Shown here: piece by piece, positions 6,730-14,175 of the stretch
How positions within the stretch are numbered: position 1 is the first letter of the stretch
Layout: each line of letters begins with the position of its first letter
Origin: CAYUNT01 sp964446285
Lineage (GTDB): Bacteria; Sumerlaeota; Sumerlaeia; SLMS01; CAYUNT01
DNA length: 16,656 nt
Reading direction: 5' to 3'
Assembly: GCA_964446285.1 (NCBI GenBank)
Contig: CAYUNT010000099.1
Coordinates: 1-16,656, forward strand
Translations under genes and position numbers: made by a program
Notes under the pieces: model-generated
What the model was told of the DNA's origin: nothing
The model's database searches: none
What the model saw: the letters and a program-made list of their open reading frames with translations, nothing else

Positions 6730-7611
6730 GTGAACGGCTTGCTTTTTCTCAACGGCGAATTCATGGACATCGCGGATGGCCGCGTGTCTGTCGAGGATCG
6801 CGGATTTGTATATGCGGACGGCATCTATGAGGTGCTGCGCATTTACGGGGGCCGGGCGTTTGCGGTGGAAGAGCATCTGGAGCGCCTGGCGCGCAGCGCG
6901 CGAGGCGTCATGCTCGATTTGCCCCGTCCCATCGAGGAATATCCGCGCCTTTTCGAGGAATTGATCGCCCGCAGCGGAATTGTGGAAGGAACGATTTACG
7001 GACAAATCACACGCGGCGCCGCCCCGCGTTCGCACCCGTTCCCGCCCGCTGGAACGCCGCCCACCGAGATGTGGTGGATCAAGCCGTTCGAGCCGGCCAC
7101 GGAAGAAGCCCGCGAGCGCGGCGTCGGGGCCATTTTGCTCGAAGACGACCGCTGGGGGCACTGCGACTGGAAAACCATCGCGCTCCTCCCGAACATCCTG
7201 GCCAAGGAGCGGGCGCGGCGGCTCGGAGCCGTCGAGGCCATCTTCATTTCCGCCGACGGGATTGTTCACGAGTGCGCGGCGTCGAATTTGTTCGCCGTAT
7301 GGGGCGATGTCGTGCGGACACATCCGCTCTGCTCGAAACTGCTGCCGGGCGTTACGCGCCGCGTGCTCGTCGAGTCGGCAGCCGAGGCGGGAATGCCCAT
7401 CCGTGAGGAGCCGTTCCATGTGCGGCGGCTGCTCGAAGCCGACGAGCTGTTCCTCACCTCGACGACATTCGAACTGATGCCGATCACGCAGGTGGACGGG
7501 CGCGCGGTTGGTTCGGGGCGGCGCGGAGCCGTAACGAAAGCGCTGCACGAGATTTTCCGCGCACGCGTTACGGAAACCTGCGCGACCGGCGCCCAAGCCC
7601 TATATGGATAA
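6730..7611 (+). CDS. dat: class IV aminotransferase, D-alanine aminotransferase type
   Basis: A 293-residue PLP-dependent enzyme, the usual length for fold-type IV transaminases. The likely reaction is transfer of the amino group from a D-amino acid such as D-alanine to 2-oxoglutarate, giving pyruvate and D-glutamate for peptidoglycan. GTG 6730 is chosen because GGGAG (6717-6721) precedes it by eight bases and because LFLNGEF then begins near residue 5, as in the family; an ATG at 6652 would add 26 residues of unlike sequence. Visible family signatures are VSVEDRGFVYADGIYEVLR (19-37), RGAAPRSHPFP (95-105) with the R-x-H pair typical of D-amino acid transaminases, the PLP lysine K148 in DWKTIALLPN, and ECAASNLF (181-188). 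Branched-chain aminotransferase or aminodeoxychorismate lyase is possible, but the R-x-H pair favours the D-amino acid type. It stands alone, convergent with the HPF-sigma gene. Confidence 0.85.
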   Translation: MNGLLFLNGEFMDIADGRVSVEDRGFVYADGIYEVLRIYGGRAFAVEEHLERLARSARGVMLDLPRPIEEYPRLFEELIARSGIVEGTIYGQITRGAAPRSHPFPPAGTPPTEMWWIKPFEPATEEARERGVGAILLEDDRWGHCDWKTIALLPNILAKERARRLGAVEAIFISADGIVHECAASNLFAVWGDVVRTHPLCSKLLPGVTRRVLVESAAEAGMPIREEPFHVRRLLEADELFLTSTTFELMPITQVDGRAVGSGRRGAVTKALHEIFRARVTETCATGAQALYG

Positions 7612-7660
7612 TACGCAAGAAGACCTGGAATAAGGCTATTGCTACATCTTCAGGTCCGCC
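7612..7660. terminator. weak hairpin between convergent genes
   Basis: GACCTG (7622-7627) and CAGGTC (7651-7656) are complementary over 6 bp with a 23-base loop, located between the stops of the aminotransferase gene and the HPF-sigma gene. It could act in both directions, but no T tract supports it. Confidence 0.2.
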
Positions 7661-8680
7661 TCAGCCGACCGTGGCAAGCTGCCGCAGTATCAGCGTGCGC
7701 ACGAGTTCGACATCCTTGTGGACTTCGGCCTCTGAACGCTTTTGCAGCATGGCAATTTCCAGATCGTCGAATCCATCGGCGTGGAGAAGGAATGCCTGGC
7801 GCTGCAGGCGGGGCAGTTTTTTGATGGCGCGGTGGATGATCCGCATTTGCTCGCGCGCGGAAAGCAGCGACGCGGGGTCGGGCACTTCCGCGCCAGCCAA
7901 AATATCTTCGAGATGCAACTGTTCGTCGGGCTGATAGAATTCGAGAGCCTCGTCGCCAAGCGTGCTGACCTCAAGGCGCGGATCGTTTTCAGGAATGTCG
8001 TCGTCGAAATGAGCCGCGGGATCATCGGCCGGTTCCAGGCGGCGCTCGCGGATGATTTCATCGAGGAACTGGTTTAGGAGCGCGGCGAGTTTGGCGCGGA
8101 TGGGCGGCTGCATGTTGCCCTGGCGGAAGGAATCGTAGGCGCGGACAACGACTTCGTCGAGCACCTCGGCGGGGTCCAGCGCCCCAGGGGCAAGTTCGCC
8201 AGCCACTTGCCGCTGGCGCAACTCGCGAACAGCCAGCGTGTAAAGCGTGCCGAGCAGTGGGCGCAGGCGCGCGTCGAAGGCTTTGCGGTCCTGCATTGTG
8301 GCGCTTTTTGCCAGCTCAGGGCGCGCCTCGGCCAGGTGCTCTTCCGCGTGCGTATGCCGGCGGCGGAGATGTTCGCGAGCCAGTGCGGCGCGGTGCGCCC
8401 GCAACGACTCAAGCAAGGCATCGGCCGCCCGGTCCACAGCCGTGCGCGCGTCGGGATCAGCGCGTTCGGCATATAGCGCCCCGCCGCGCAAGGCAAGATT
8501 CAGCGTCACTGTAACGACGGGCGGATGGCCTTCCTTGCGAGCCGAAAGGCGCAGCGCGGCCGAGGCATCGTGCGCGCGCCCGGCCGTTCGCTCCAGTTTT
8601 CCGCGTTTTTTCTCAATATCCTTTGTTATGAACTCGCGTTCCAAGTCCGTCAGGCCGCTGGTGGCTGTCGTAATCTGCAT
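7661..8680 (-). CDS. HPF/RaiA ribosome hibernation domain fused to a sigma-70-like domain
   Basis: A 339-residue protein. The start is the ATG complementary to 8678-8680, preceded on the minus strand by a strong GGGAGGT eight bases away; longer upstream frames lack this and add unrelated residues. Residues 1-105 match the S30AE/HPF family: a beta-alpha-beta-beta-beta-alpha order with VVTVTLNLALRGGALYAERADPDARTAVD-type strands followed by the helix DALLESLRAHRAAL. HPF proteins bind the 30S decoding centre in resting cells. Residues about 135-215 resemble sigma region 2 (AEVLDEVVVRAYDSF, then LLNQFLDEIIRERR). After an acidic linker, residues 280-336 resemble region 4 (IKKLPRLQRQAFLLHADGFDDLEIAMLQKRSEAEV). 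The C-terminal dimerisation domain of long HPF is absent. The presumed recognition helix is unusually acidic, so true DNA binding is uncertain. No anti-sigma gene is adjacent; clpX is divergent. Confidence 0.8.
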   Translation of the reverse strand: MQITTATSGLTDLEREFITKDIEKKRGKLERTAGRAHDASAALRLSARKEGHPPVVTVTLNLALRGGALYAERADPDARTAVDRAADALLESLRAHRAALAREHLRRRHTHAEEHLAEARPELAKSATMQDRKAFDARLRPLLGTLYTLAVRELRQRQVAGELAPGALDPAEVLDEVVVRAYDSFRQGNMQPPIRAKLAALLNQFLDEIIRERRLEPADDPAAHFDDDIPENDPRLEVSTLGDEALEFYQPDEQLHLEDILAGAEVPDPASLLSAREQMRIIHRAIKKLPRLQRQAFLLHADGFDDLEIAMLQKRSEAEVHKDVELVRTLILRQLATVG

Positions 8681-8811
8681 GACGCGCACCTCCCGGATAG
8701 CCGTGGTCTCGGGAACTATGCCAGTGGCGGTTCCAGCGCCGGAAGAGGAAGAAAATGCTCGTGAAAACAATAAAACGGGCGAGAAACTCACCCGGAATTG
8801 TCCTTACCATT

Positions 8812-8840
8812 TTTATTGACGCAAATCGACAGTTTGTCAA
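8812..8840 (-). promoter_or_regulatory. possible promoter for the HPF-sigma gene
   Basis: On the minus strand TTGACA (complement at 8835-8840) is a perfect -35 match, and AATAAA (complement at 8812-8817) follows after exactly 17 bases as a 4/6 -10 match. The transcript would start roughly 125 bases before the ATG at 8680. This is sequence match only. Confidence 0.4.
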
Positions 8841-8863
8841 GCACATGGAGATTGCAATATAGC
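8834..8863 (+). promoter_or_regulatory. weak promoter candidate toward clpX
   Basis: TTGTCA (8834-8839) and TATAGC (8858-8863) are spaced 18 bases on the plus strand, and overlap the minus-strand candidate. If used, clpX would have a leader of about 275 bases. A better promoter nearer clpX is not obvious. Confidence 0.2.
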
Positions 8864-9145
8864 CAGGAGAGCACGGAAGCGCCTCCCAATTTTCTCGCCA
8901 TTGACGCCCCTGGGAGAAATATGGAAAACAACTTGGCGGAAACGCCGGGGAGCGCGTCTCTTCGGTTGTTTTCGTCTGGAATCGTGCCAAAACCCCGCCA
9001 TTTTGCGGGAAAAAGCGTTCGGGAAGGCACACGCACAACACAGCGCAGGCACATGCACAGGCACATTCGGCCGTAAAATCCCAGGAGGATTGCCCCCCTT
9101 GGCGGCGGTTCCTATCCCATCTGAGAAATTTTCATAGGAAGACTC
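8864..9145. other. gene-free stretch upstream of clpX
   Basis: No credible protein on either strand. It holds three copies of AGGCACA (9025-9031, 9047-9053, 9059-9065) in a GCACA-rich patch and an AGGAAG ribosome binding site for clpX at 9136-9141. Otherwise I see no structure. Confidence 0.5.
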
Positions 9146-10405
9146 ATGCGCCTACGATGTTCCTTTTGCGGACGCGATCAGCACCAGGTCCGGACTCTGT
9201 TCAAAGGCCTGACTCACAAAGATGTAACTGGCAGCGTCTATATTTGCGACGAATGCGTGGTGCAATGCTCGGAACGGTTGCGGCGCGACGAAGTGGCCAA
9301 AACCGAAGAACAGTCGCTCGACCGCCTCAAGCGCCTTCCCACGCCTGTCGAGATCAAGCAAGCACTCGACCAATATGTAATTTCGCAGGAACGCGCCAAA
9401 AAGGTTCTTTCGGTCGCCGTTCACAACCACTACAAGCGCATTCTCTATAATGTGGCGAACGACGACGTCGAGTTGCAGAAATCCAACATCCTGATGATCG
9501 GCCCAACCGGATCAGGCAAGACACTCCTGGCGCAAACGCTCGCCCGTGTTCTCGACGTGCCGTTCGCCATCGCGGACGCCACCACGCTAACGCAGGCGGG
9601 TTATGTTGGCGAGGATGTCGAAAATATCCTTCTGCGCCTGATCCAGAGCGCCGACGGCGACATCGAGCGCGCCCAGAAGGGTATTGTCTATATTGACGAA
9701 ATCGACAAAATCGCCAAGACCTCGCTCAACGTCTCGATCACGCGCGACGTCTCGGGCGAGGGCGTGCAGCAGGCGCTCTTGAAAATTCTCGAAGGCACTG
9801 TAGCGAACGTTCCGCCCACAGGCGGACGCAAGCATCCGCACCAGGAATATCTGCGGTGCGATACGACGAACATCCTCTTCATCGCGGGCGGGGCGTTCTC
9901 GGGCCTTGTGGACGTCATCCGCAAACGGGTCGAGGAGCGCACGATGGGTTTTGGCGCCGAGGTGATTCCGCGCAAGGAGCAGGACGTCGGCGCGATCCTC
10001 TCGCAGGTCAATTACTACGACCTGCTCAAATTCGGAATGATTCCGGAATTCGTCGGACGCTTCCCGGTTGTCGTCACGCTGGACAAACTTGGCGAAGAGG
10101 AAATGCTTCGCATCTTGCGCGAGCCGAAAAACGCCCTCCTGCGCCAGTATCAAAAGTTTTTCGATCTCGAAGGCGTGCAGCTCGAGTTCACCCAAGAGGC
10201 GGCCCAGGAAGTGGCGAAAAAGGCGCTCGATACCGGCACCGGCGCGCGCGGACTGCGGGCGATCCTCGAAGAAACCATGCTGGATTTGATGTTCGACTTG
10301 CCCTCGATGAGTGAAAAAGTGTCGGTCTGCCGCATTACGGACGCCGCGGTTCGCGGCGAATCGGGGCCGGAATTGATTCCGAGGGAGGCCAAGGAAAGCG
10401 CCTGA
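9146..10405 (+). CDS. clpX: ATP-dependent protease ATPase subunit ClpX
   Basis: A 419-residue hexameric AAA+ unfoldase that feeds substrates to ClpP; length is normal for the family. An N-terminal zinc-binding domain has Cys at 5, 8, 34 and 37. The AAA+ core shows Walker A GPTGSGKT (119-126), Walker B VYIDEID (181-187), the pore loop GYVGED (152-157), the RKH loop (228-230), and the sensor-2 motif GARGLRAILE (366-375). The ClpP-contacting loop that reads IGF in E. coli reads MGF here (267-269). The start ATG is preceded by AGGAAG six bases away. Neither clpP nor tig lies beside it, unlike the common tig-clpP-clpX order; clpP must be elsewhere. A strong intrinsic terminator follows, so clpX is probably a single-gene transcript. 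Confidence 0.97.
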   Translation: MRLRCSFCGRDQHQVRTLFKGLTHKDVTGSVYICDECVVQCSERLRRDEVAKTEEQSLDRLKRLPTPVEIKQALDQYVISQERAKKVLSVAVHNHYKRILYNVANDDVELQKSNILMIGPTGSGKTLLAQTLARVLDVPFAIADATTLTQAGYVGEDVENILLRLIQSADGDIERAQKGIVYIDEIDKIAKTSLNVSITRDVSGEGVQQALLKILEGTVANVPPTGGRKHPHQEYLRCDTTNILFIAGGAFSGLVDVIRKRVEERTMGFGAEVIPRKEQDVGAILSQVNYYDLLKFGMIPEFVGRFPVVVTLDKLGEEEMLRILREPKNALLRQYQKFFDLEGVQLEFTQEAAQEVAKKALDTGTGARGLRAILEETMLDLMFDLPSMSEKVSVCRITDAAVRGESGPELIPREAKESA

Positions 10406-10425
10406 GAACATGTGCGGAGGAATTG

Positions 10426-10465
10426 GGGCCTTGCGGGCGTCGCGCGGATGCCGGAGGCCCTTTTT
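10426..10465 (+). terminator. intrinsic terminator of clpX
   Basis: GGGCCT (10426-10431) pairs with AGGCCC (10455-10460), and inside it GGCGTC (10436-10441) pairs with GATGCC (10447-10452) with one G-U pair. TTTTT follows directly at 10461-10465. This long GC-rich stem with a T run, 20 bases after the clpX stop, is the best terminator in the window. It also argues that the next gene starts after it, at 10508. Confidence 0.75.
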
Positions 10466-10507
10466 CACTTTTCAGGACAACCAGGCGCATCAGGATCGGG
10501 CCGGATT

Positions 10508-11887
10508 ATGGACGGCAGTGAACTTCAGTGGACGGCGTGGTGGGAACCCGCTCTGGCCAGTGTGGCGCTTGTAGTGGTTTCCGGAGTATGCTCATGGGCC
10601 GAGGCGGCGATCCTGGCGCTGGTGCGTGCGCTGCGGCTTCGGCGGCACAAAACAGAGGAATTGCGGGGCCGGATGCTGAGGCGCCTGCTCGAACATAGCG
10701 AACAAACCTTGCTCACCACACAAATGGCCTCGGCGGCGCTCAATGTTGGCGCGGCGCTCCTGGCGGCGGAGGCGGCGGCGCGCCTGTGGCCCTCGCATCG
10801 AGCAATCGCCATCTGGATTGGAATCGTTCTCGCGGGCGCGGCGCTTTTGGCGTTTGGAGAAGCGCTTCCGCGCGCCCTGGCCGCCGGACGGTCGGAAAAA
10901 TCCATCCGCCGGGCCGCCCGCCGGGCCGCCCGCCTGATCGGCCCCGTGGTTTTTCTCTCCGCGCCGTTGCGCTGGCCGCTTGCCTGGATTGCCTCGCGTC
11001 TCGTGCCCGCGCCCGCCACGGATGCCGTCAAAGACCCGCCGAAAAGCATCGAAGACATTCGCGCCCTGCTCAGCTCCCTCGAAGCCGCCCGCCTCCTCGA
11101 AGAAGAAGAACGCGAAATGATCGACGGCGTCTTTGAATTCGCCGAAACCACCGCCGACGAAATCATGACTCCGCGCACGGACATCGAGGCTTATCCGCTC
11201 GCGACGCCGCAGGAAGAGATGATTGAGCGGCTGAAGCGCACGCAATTCGCCCGCGTCCTTGTTTATGAAGACACGATCGACAACGTGGTGGGCATTCTTC
11301 CCGCGAAAAAGACCCTGCTCGATCCCCAACGCCCTTGGCGTGAATTCCTCCAGAAACCGCTCATGGTTCCGGCCACGCTCGAGCTCGACGACCTCCTGAT
11401 CCATTTCAAGCGGGCGCAATCGCATCTGGCGGTGGTCCTCGACGAATACGGCGGCGTCGCGGGAATCGTGACCATTCATGACCTGATGCAAGAGATCGTC
11501 GGCGAGATTCCCGAGGAGGAAGAAGGCGGCGAACAGGAAATGGAACTGGTCGAGCCGGGCGTGTATCTGGTGGCGGGGCGAATGGGTGTATCCGGATGCG
11601 CCGAGCGCCTGGGATGCCCGCTGCCGGAGGAGGGCGCGCGGACAATCGCCGGTCTGGTTTTCACACGCCTCGGGCGGGTTCCGCGTCTGGGCGAGGAGGT
11701 TCGGATCGGGCGCGTGTTCATCCGCGTCCTGGAATTGCTCGAAAACCGCATCGAACGCCTGGAAATCCGCCTTGCGCTGGCGGAACCCGGACCGGATGGC
11801 AAAGAGCGCGGCGAAAAGGGCTTGCGGCAGGACGAATCCGGCATTCCAGACCTCCTGGAACCGGTTCGAGAGGTGGCGCACGAATGA
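10508..11887 (+). CDS. CNNM/CorC-family membrane protein with CBS pair (first of two)
   Basis: A 459-residue protein of the HlyC/CorC/CNNM family, linked in other bacteria to magnesium or cobalt homeostasis. The N-terminal membrane domain (about residues 14-165, DUF21 type) has hydrophobic segments near 14-38, 72-92, 99-122 and 144-166, and carries GEALPRALA (117-125), an altered form of the family's E-x-x-P-K motif with Arg in place of Lys. A CBS pair follows (about 218-332; MTPRTDIEAYP, FARVLVYEDTIDNVVGIL, HLAVVLDEYGGVAGIVTIHDLM). The C-terminal CorC/HlyC domain spans about 345-425 (YLVAGRMGV, GARTIAGLVFTRLGRVPRLGE). The ATG at 10508 is chosen because earlier in-frame ATGs (10412, 10448) lie before or in the clpX terminator; AGGA at 10492 precedes it. 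Its stop overlaps the start of the second CNNM gene. Confidence 0.88.
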   Translation: MDGSELQWTAWWEPALASVALVVVSGVCSWAEAAILALVRALRLRRHKTEELRGRMLRRLLEHSEQTLLTTQMASAALNVGAALLAAEAAARLWPSHRAIAIWIGIVLAGAALLAFGEALPRALAAGRSEKSIRRAARRAARLIGPVVFLSAPLRWPLAWIASRLVPAPATDAVKDPPKSIEDIRALLSSLEAARLLEEEEREMIDGVFEFAETTADEIMTPRTDIEAYPLATPQEEMIERLKRTQFARVLVYEDTIDNVVGILPAKKTLLDPQRPWREFLQKPLMVPATLELDDLLIHFKRAQSHLAVVLDEYGGVAGIVTIHDLMQEIVGEIPEEEEGGEQEMELVEPGVYLVAGRMGVSGCAERLGCPLPEEGARTIAGLVFTRLGRVPRLGEEVRIGRVFIRVLELLENRIERLEIRLALAEPGPDGKERGEKGLRQDESGIPDLLEPVREVAHE

Positions 11888-13263
11888 GCTGGCTGGCCGC
11901 GATTCTATTTGTCGGAGTGGCTCTGGCGGCGCTTGCGGCATGGGCGGGGCTGTTTACGGCGCTTGAAGCGGCGCTGCTCGGCGTCAACCGCCAAGCCTTG
12001 CACGATCGTGAGGAAGAGGGCGATTCGAGGGCCGCCGCCGCGCTGGCGCTTTTTGCGCGCCCAAGGCGAATTCTTGGCGCGTCGCTTGTCACCAACCTTC
12101 TTGCCCTGCTCCTCGCCGCGGGACTGGTTCAAATGTGGTTTGAAATGGACAGCCCGCTCAAGACCTGGCGCGAGAGTCTGCCCGATTCCATCGCATGGCT
12201 GCTGGGTCCGGTGTTTTGGGCCGTTGTGATTCTGACGCCGCTGTTTCTGCTTGTGGCGGAGATCATTCCGCGCCGATGGAGCCGCGCGCACGCCCAAGGT
12301 TCGCTGTGGGTGGGAAACCGCTTTATTCACCCCCTGGTGCGGCGATGGCTCCTGGTGGCAGGCGCTTTGATTCAGCCTTTGTCCGCGCTGTTTCGGCGAA
12401 TGGGCCTGGCCGGGGCGCTCGAACCGGTCCGCCTGACACGCGAGGACCTTCAGGCGCTTGTCGAGTTTTCTCCCAGCCACAAACCCTCAGCTGCCGCCGC
12501 CGCCCCCGAAAGCCAGCGCGGAATGATCCAATCCATCCTTGCTATGGGCGAAACGCTCGTGCGCGAGGTTATGCGTCCGCTTGGCGAGGTGGTGGCCATT
12601 CGGCTGGGCGAAATGACCCCGGAGCAAATGATCGAATTCGCCCGCCGCCACCCCTATACGCGATACCCGGTTTATCGCGAACGCATGATCGATTTGATCG
12701 GCTATATCAATGTATATGACCTTGTCAGTGAAGACCTTGAGGGGCGAAGGCTCGAGGAATTTCTCCACGATGCGCTCTATGTGCCCGAGACCGCCCGCCT
12801 CGATACGCTTCTCGAGGAATTCATCCGCCAAAAGACGCAATGCGCTATTGTCTTCGACGAACACGGAACTTGTTCGGGATGGGTGACGCGCGAGGACATG
12901 TTTGAGGTGATTCTTGGGGACTTGAACGTTGAGGGCGATCCGGGATTGTTGCACATCCGCCAGGAAAACGAAAGCAACTGGCTTGTGGACCCTCGCATCG
13001 ATCTCGACCATCTCAACCGCCTTTTCGACATCTCGCTGGAGAAGATTCATTGCGAGACCCTGGGAGGGTATGTGTATAGTGTGCTCGGACGAGTGCCGGT
13101 TCCGGGCGAGCGCATCGAATTGCGCCGCTGGACCATCGAGGTTGTGGAAATGGACCACCACATCATTCGATGCATTCGTTTGTTCCGGCGTCCAGAAACC
13201 TTGCCGCATCCGGAGGGCGGACGCGGAGGGGCGGAATCTGAGGATTCGCCCAGAGCAAAATAA
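11884..13263 (+). CDS. CNNM/CorC-family membrane protein with CBS pair (second of two)
   Basis: A 459-residue paralogue of the preceding protein, by chance or descent the same length. Its ATG overlaps the previous stop as ATGA, and GAGAGGTG just upstream can serve as ribosome binding site, so the two are translationally coupled. The DUF21-type membrane domain (about 3-175) has hydrophobic segments at 3-33, 63-85, 104-127 and 154-172, and VAEIIPRRW (124-132), again Arg where the family has Lys. The CBS pair is at about 228-346 (MRPLGEVVAIRL, YTRYPVYRERMIDLIGYINVYDL, CAIVFDEHGTCSGWVTREDMFEVILGD). The CorC domain is about 364-436 (WLVDPRIDLDHLN, ETLGGYVYSVLGRVPVPGERI). Paired CNNM proteins may form a heteromer; that is inferred from coupling and not shown. 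Confidence 0.88.
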   Translation: MSWLAAILFVGVALAALAAWAGLFTALEAALLGVNRQALHDREEEGDSRAAAALALFARPRRILGASLVTNLLALLLAAGLVQMWFEMDSPLKTWRESLPDSIAWLLGPVFWAVVILTPLFLLVAEIIPRRWSRAHAQGSLWVGNRFIHPLVRRWLLVAGALIQPLSALFRRMGLAGALEPVRLTREDLQALVEFSPSHKPSAAAAAPESQRGMIQSILAMGETLVREVMRPLGEVVAIRLGEMTPEQMIEFARRHPYTRYPVYRERMIDLIGYINVYDLVSEDLEGRRLEEFLHDALYVPETARLDTLLEEFIRQKTQCAIVFDEHGTCSGWVTREDMFEVILGDLNVEGDPGLLHIRQENESNWLVDPRIDLDHLNRLFDISLEKIHCETLGGYVYSVLGRVPVPGERIELRRWTIEVVEMDHHIIRCIRLFRRPETLPHPEGGRGGAESEDSPRAK

Positions 13264-13270
13264 AAACCAC

Positions 13271-13325
13271 GTTTCGGGCCGGCGCTTTTTCCTTTTCTCT
13301 TGCGCGAGCACCCGCGCCCCGAAAC
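13271..13325 (+). promoter_or_regulatory. long stem-loop just upstream of hisA
   Basis: GTTTCGGG (13271-13278) pairs perfectly with CCCGAAAC (13318-13325), and GCGC (13282-13285) can extend the stem with GCGC (13314-13317) after a three-base bulge. The loop contains the pyrimidine run TTTTTCCTTTTCTCTT. It fills most of the 78-base gap between the second CNNM gene and hisA, and could be a leader structure or a processing site. No T run follows the stem, so it is not a standard terminator. Confidence 0.4.
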
Positions 13326-13341
13326 TGCACAGGATCGGTTC

Positions 13342-14121
13342 ATGGGATTTGAAGTCATTCCAGCAATTGACCTGCTGGGAGGCCGCGTTGTGCGGCTCGA
13401 GCAGGGATGCCGCGACCGCGCCAAGGTCTATTCGGAAAAACCGGCACAAATGGCGCGCAAATGGGAGCGGTGCGGAGCGCGGCGGCTGCACGTCGTGGAT
13501 CTGGACGGGGCATTCGATGGCGTGCCGCGCAATCTGGAGGCGATTCGCGCCATTTGCGCCAAGACGTCGCTCGAAGTGGAACTGGGCGGCGGATTGCGAA
13601 CCGAGGCCGACGTTCAAGCCGCGCTGGACGCGGGCGTGAAGCGCATTGTTCTGGGAACACGGGCCTTTGAGGACGAAAACTTTTTGCGGGCGCGGGTTGC
13701 AGCTTTAGGCGAACGCCTGATCGCGGGGGTGGATGCTCGCGGCGGGCGGGTGTCGCTGCGCGGATGGGTCGAGGTCGCCGAGGAAAAAGCGCCGGACTTC
13801 ATACGGCGGCTGGCCGCGATGGGCGTGCGCGAGGTCATCTTCACCGATGTGGCCACGGACGGCATGATGTCTGGTCCCAACATCCCTTCGTTGCGCGAAG
13901 CCGCCGCCGCCGCACCCGCCCTGAACATCATCGCCAGCGGGGGAGTGCGTTCGACGGAAGACCTTCTCGCCCTTGCTGGCCTGGGGATTCCCAATCTGAT
14001 CGGCGCGATTACAGGACGGGCGATCTACGAAGGCACAATTGATCTGGCCGAAGCTATTGAGGCCATTGCGCAGGCGTCTCCGCCGCCTCCCAAGGCCGCC
14101 GGTTCCGCTCCTTCGCCCTGA
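13342..14121 (+). CDS. hisA: HisA, ProFAR isomerase of histidine biosynthesis
   Basis: A 259-residue cytoplasmic (beta-alpha)8-barrel enzyme that isomerises the aminoaldose ProFAR to the ketose PRFAR, the fourth step of histidine synthesis. The catalytic aspartates are D10 (VIPAIDLLGG) and D131 (AGVDARGGRVSLRGW), with T168 in FTDVATDGMMSGPN. Phosphate-binding loops are ELGGGLR (80-86) and ASGGVRSTED (198-207), followed by GRAIYEGT. These distinguish it from HisF and TrpF. ATG 13342 has AGGA seven bases upstream and places the barrel start at the usual position. A short Pro/Ala tail (246-259) exceeds the normal end. No other his gene is next to it; it follows the CNNM pair and precedes a periplasmic isomerase. 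Confidence 0.95.
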   Translation: MGFEVIPAIDLLGGRVVRLEQGCRDRAKVYSEKPAQMARKWERCGARRLHVVDLDGAFDGVPRNLEAIRAICAKTSLEVELGGGLRTEADVQAALDAGVKRIVLGTRAFEDENFLRARVAALGERLIAGVDARGGRVSLRGWVEVAEEKAPDFIRRLAAMGVREVIFTDVATDGMMSGPNIPSLREAAAAAPALNIIASGGVRSTEDLLALAGLGIPNLIGAITGRAIYEGTIDLAEAIEAIAQASPPPPKAAGSAPSP

Positions 14122-14175
14122 ACATCGTTCCATACTGTTTCCGCGCCATCTTCATCTCAATCCATTTTGCTGCCT

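Noticed and set aside
9025..9065. Three AGGCACA copies as a regulator binding array
   Set aside because: Spacing is irregular (22 and 12 bases) and the units are short in a GCACA-rich patch; no support for an operator or CRISPR repeat.
8901..9137. Plus-strand open frame of 78 codons just before clpX
   Set aside because: Random-looking composition, no ribosome binding site and no resemblance to ClpP or trigger factor.
10412..10507. N-terminal extension of the first CNNM protein from earlier start codons
   Set aside because: These codons run through the clpX terminator and encode residues unlike a CNNM N-terminus; ATG 10508 fits better.
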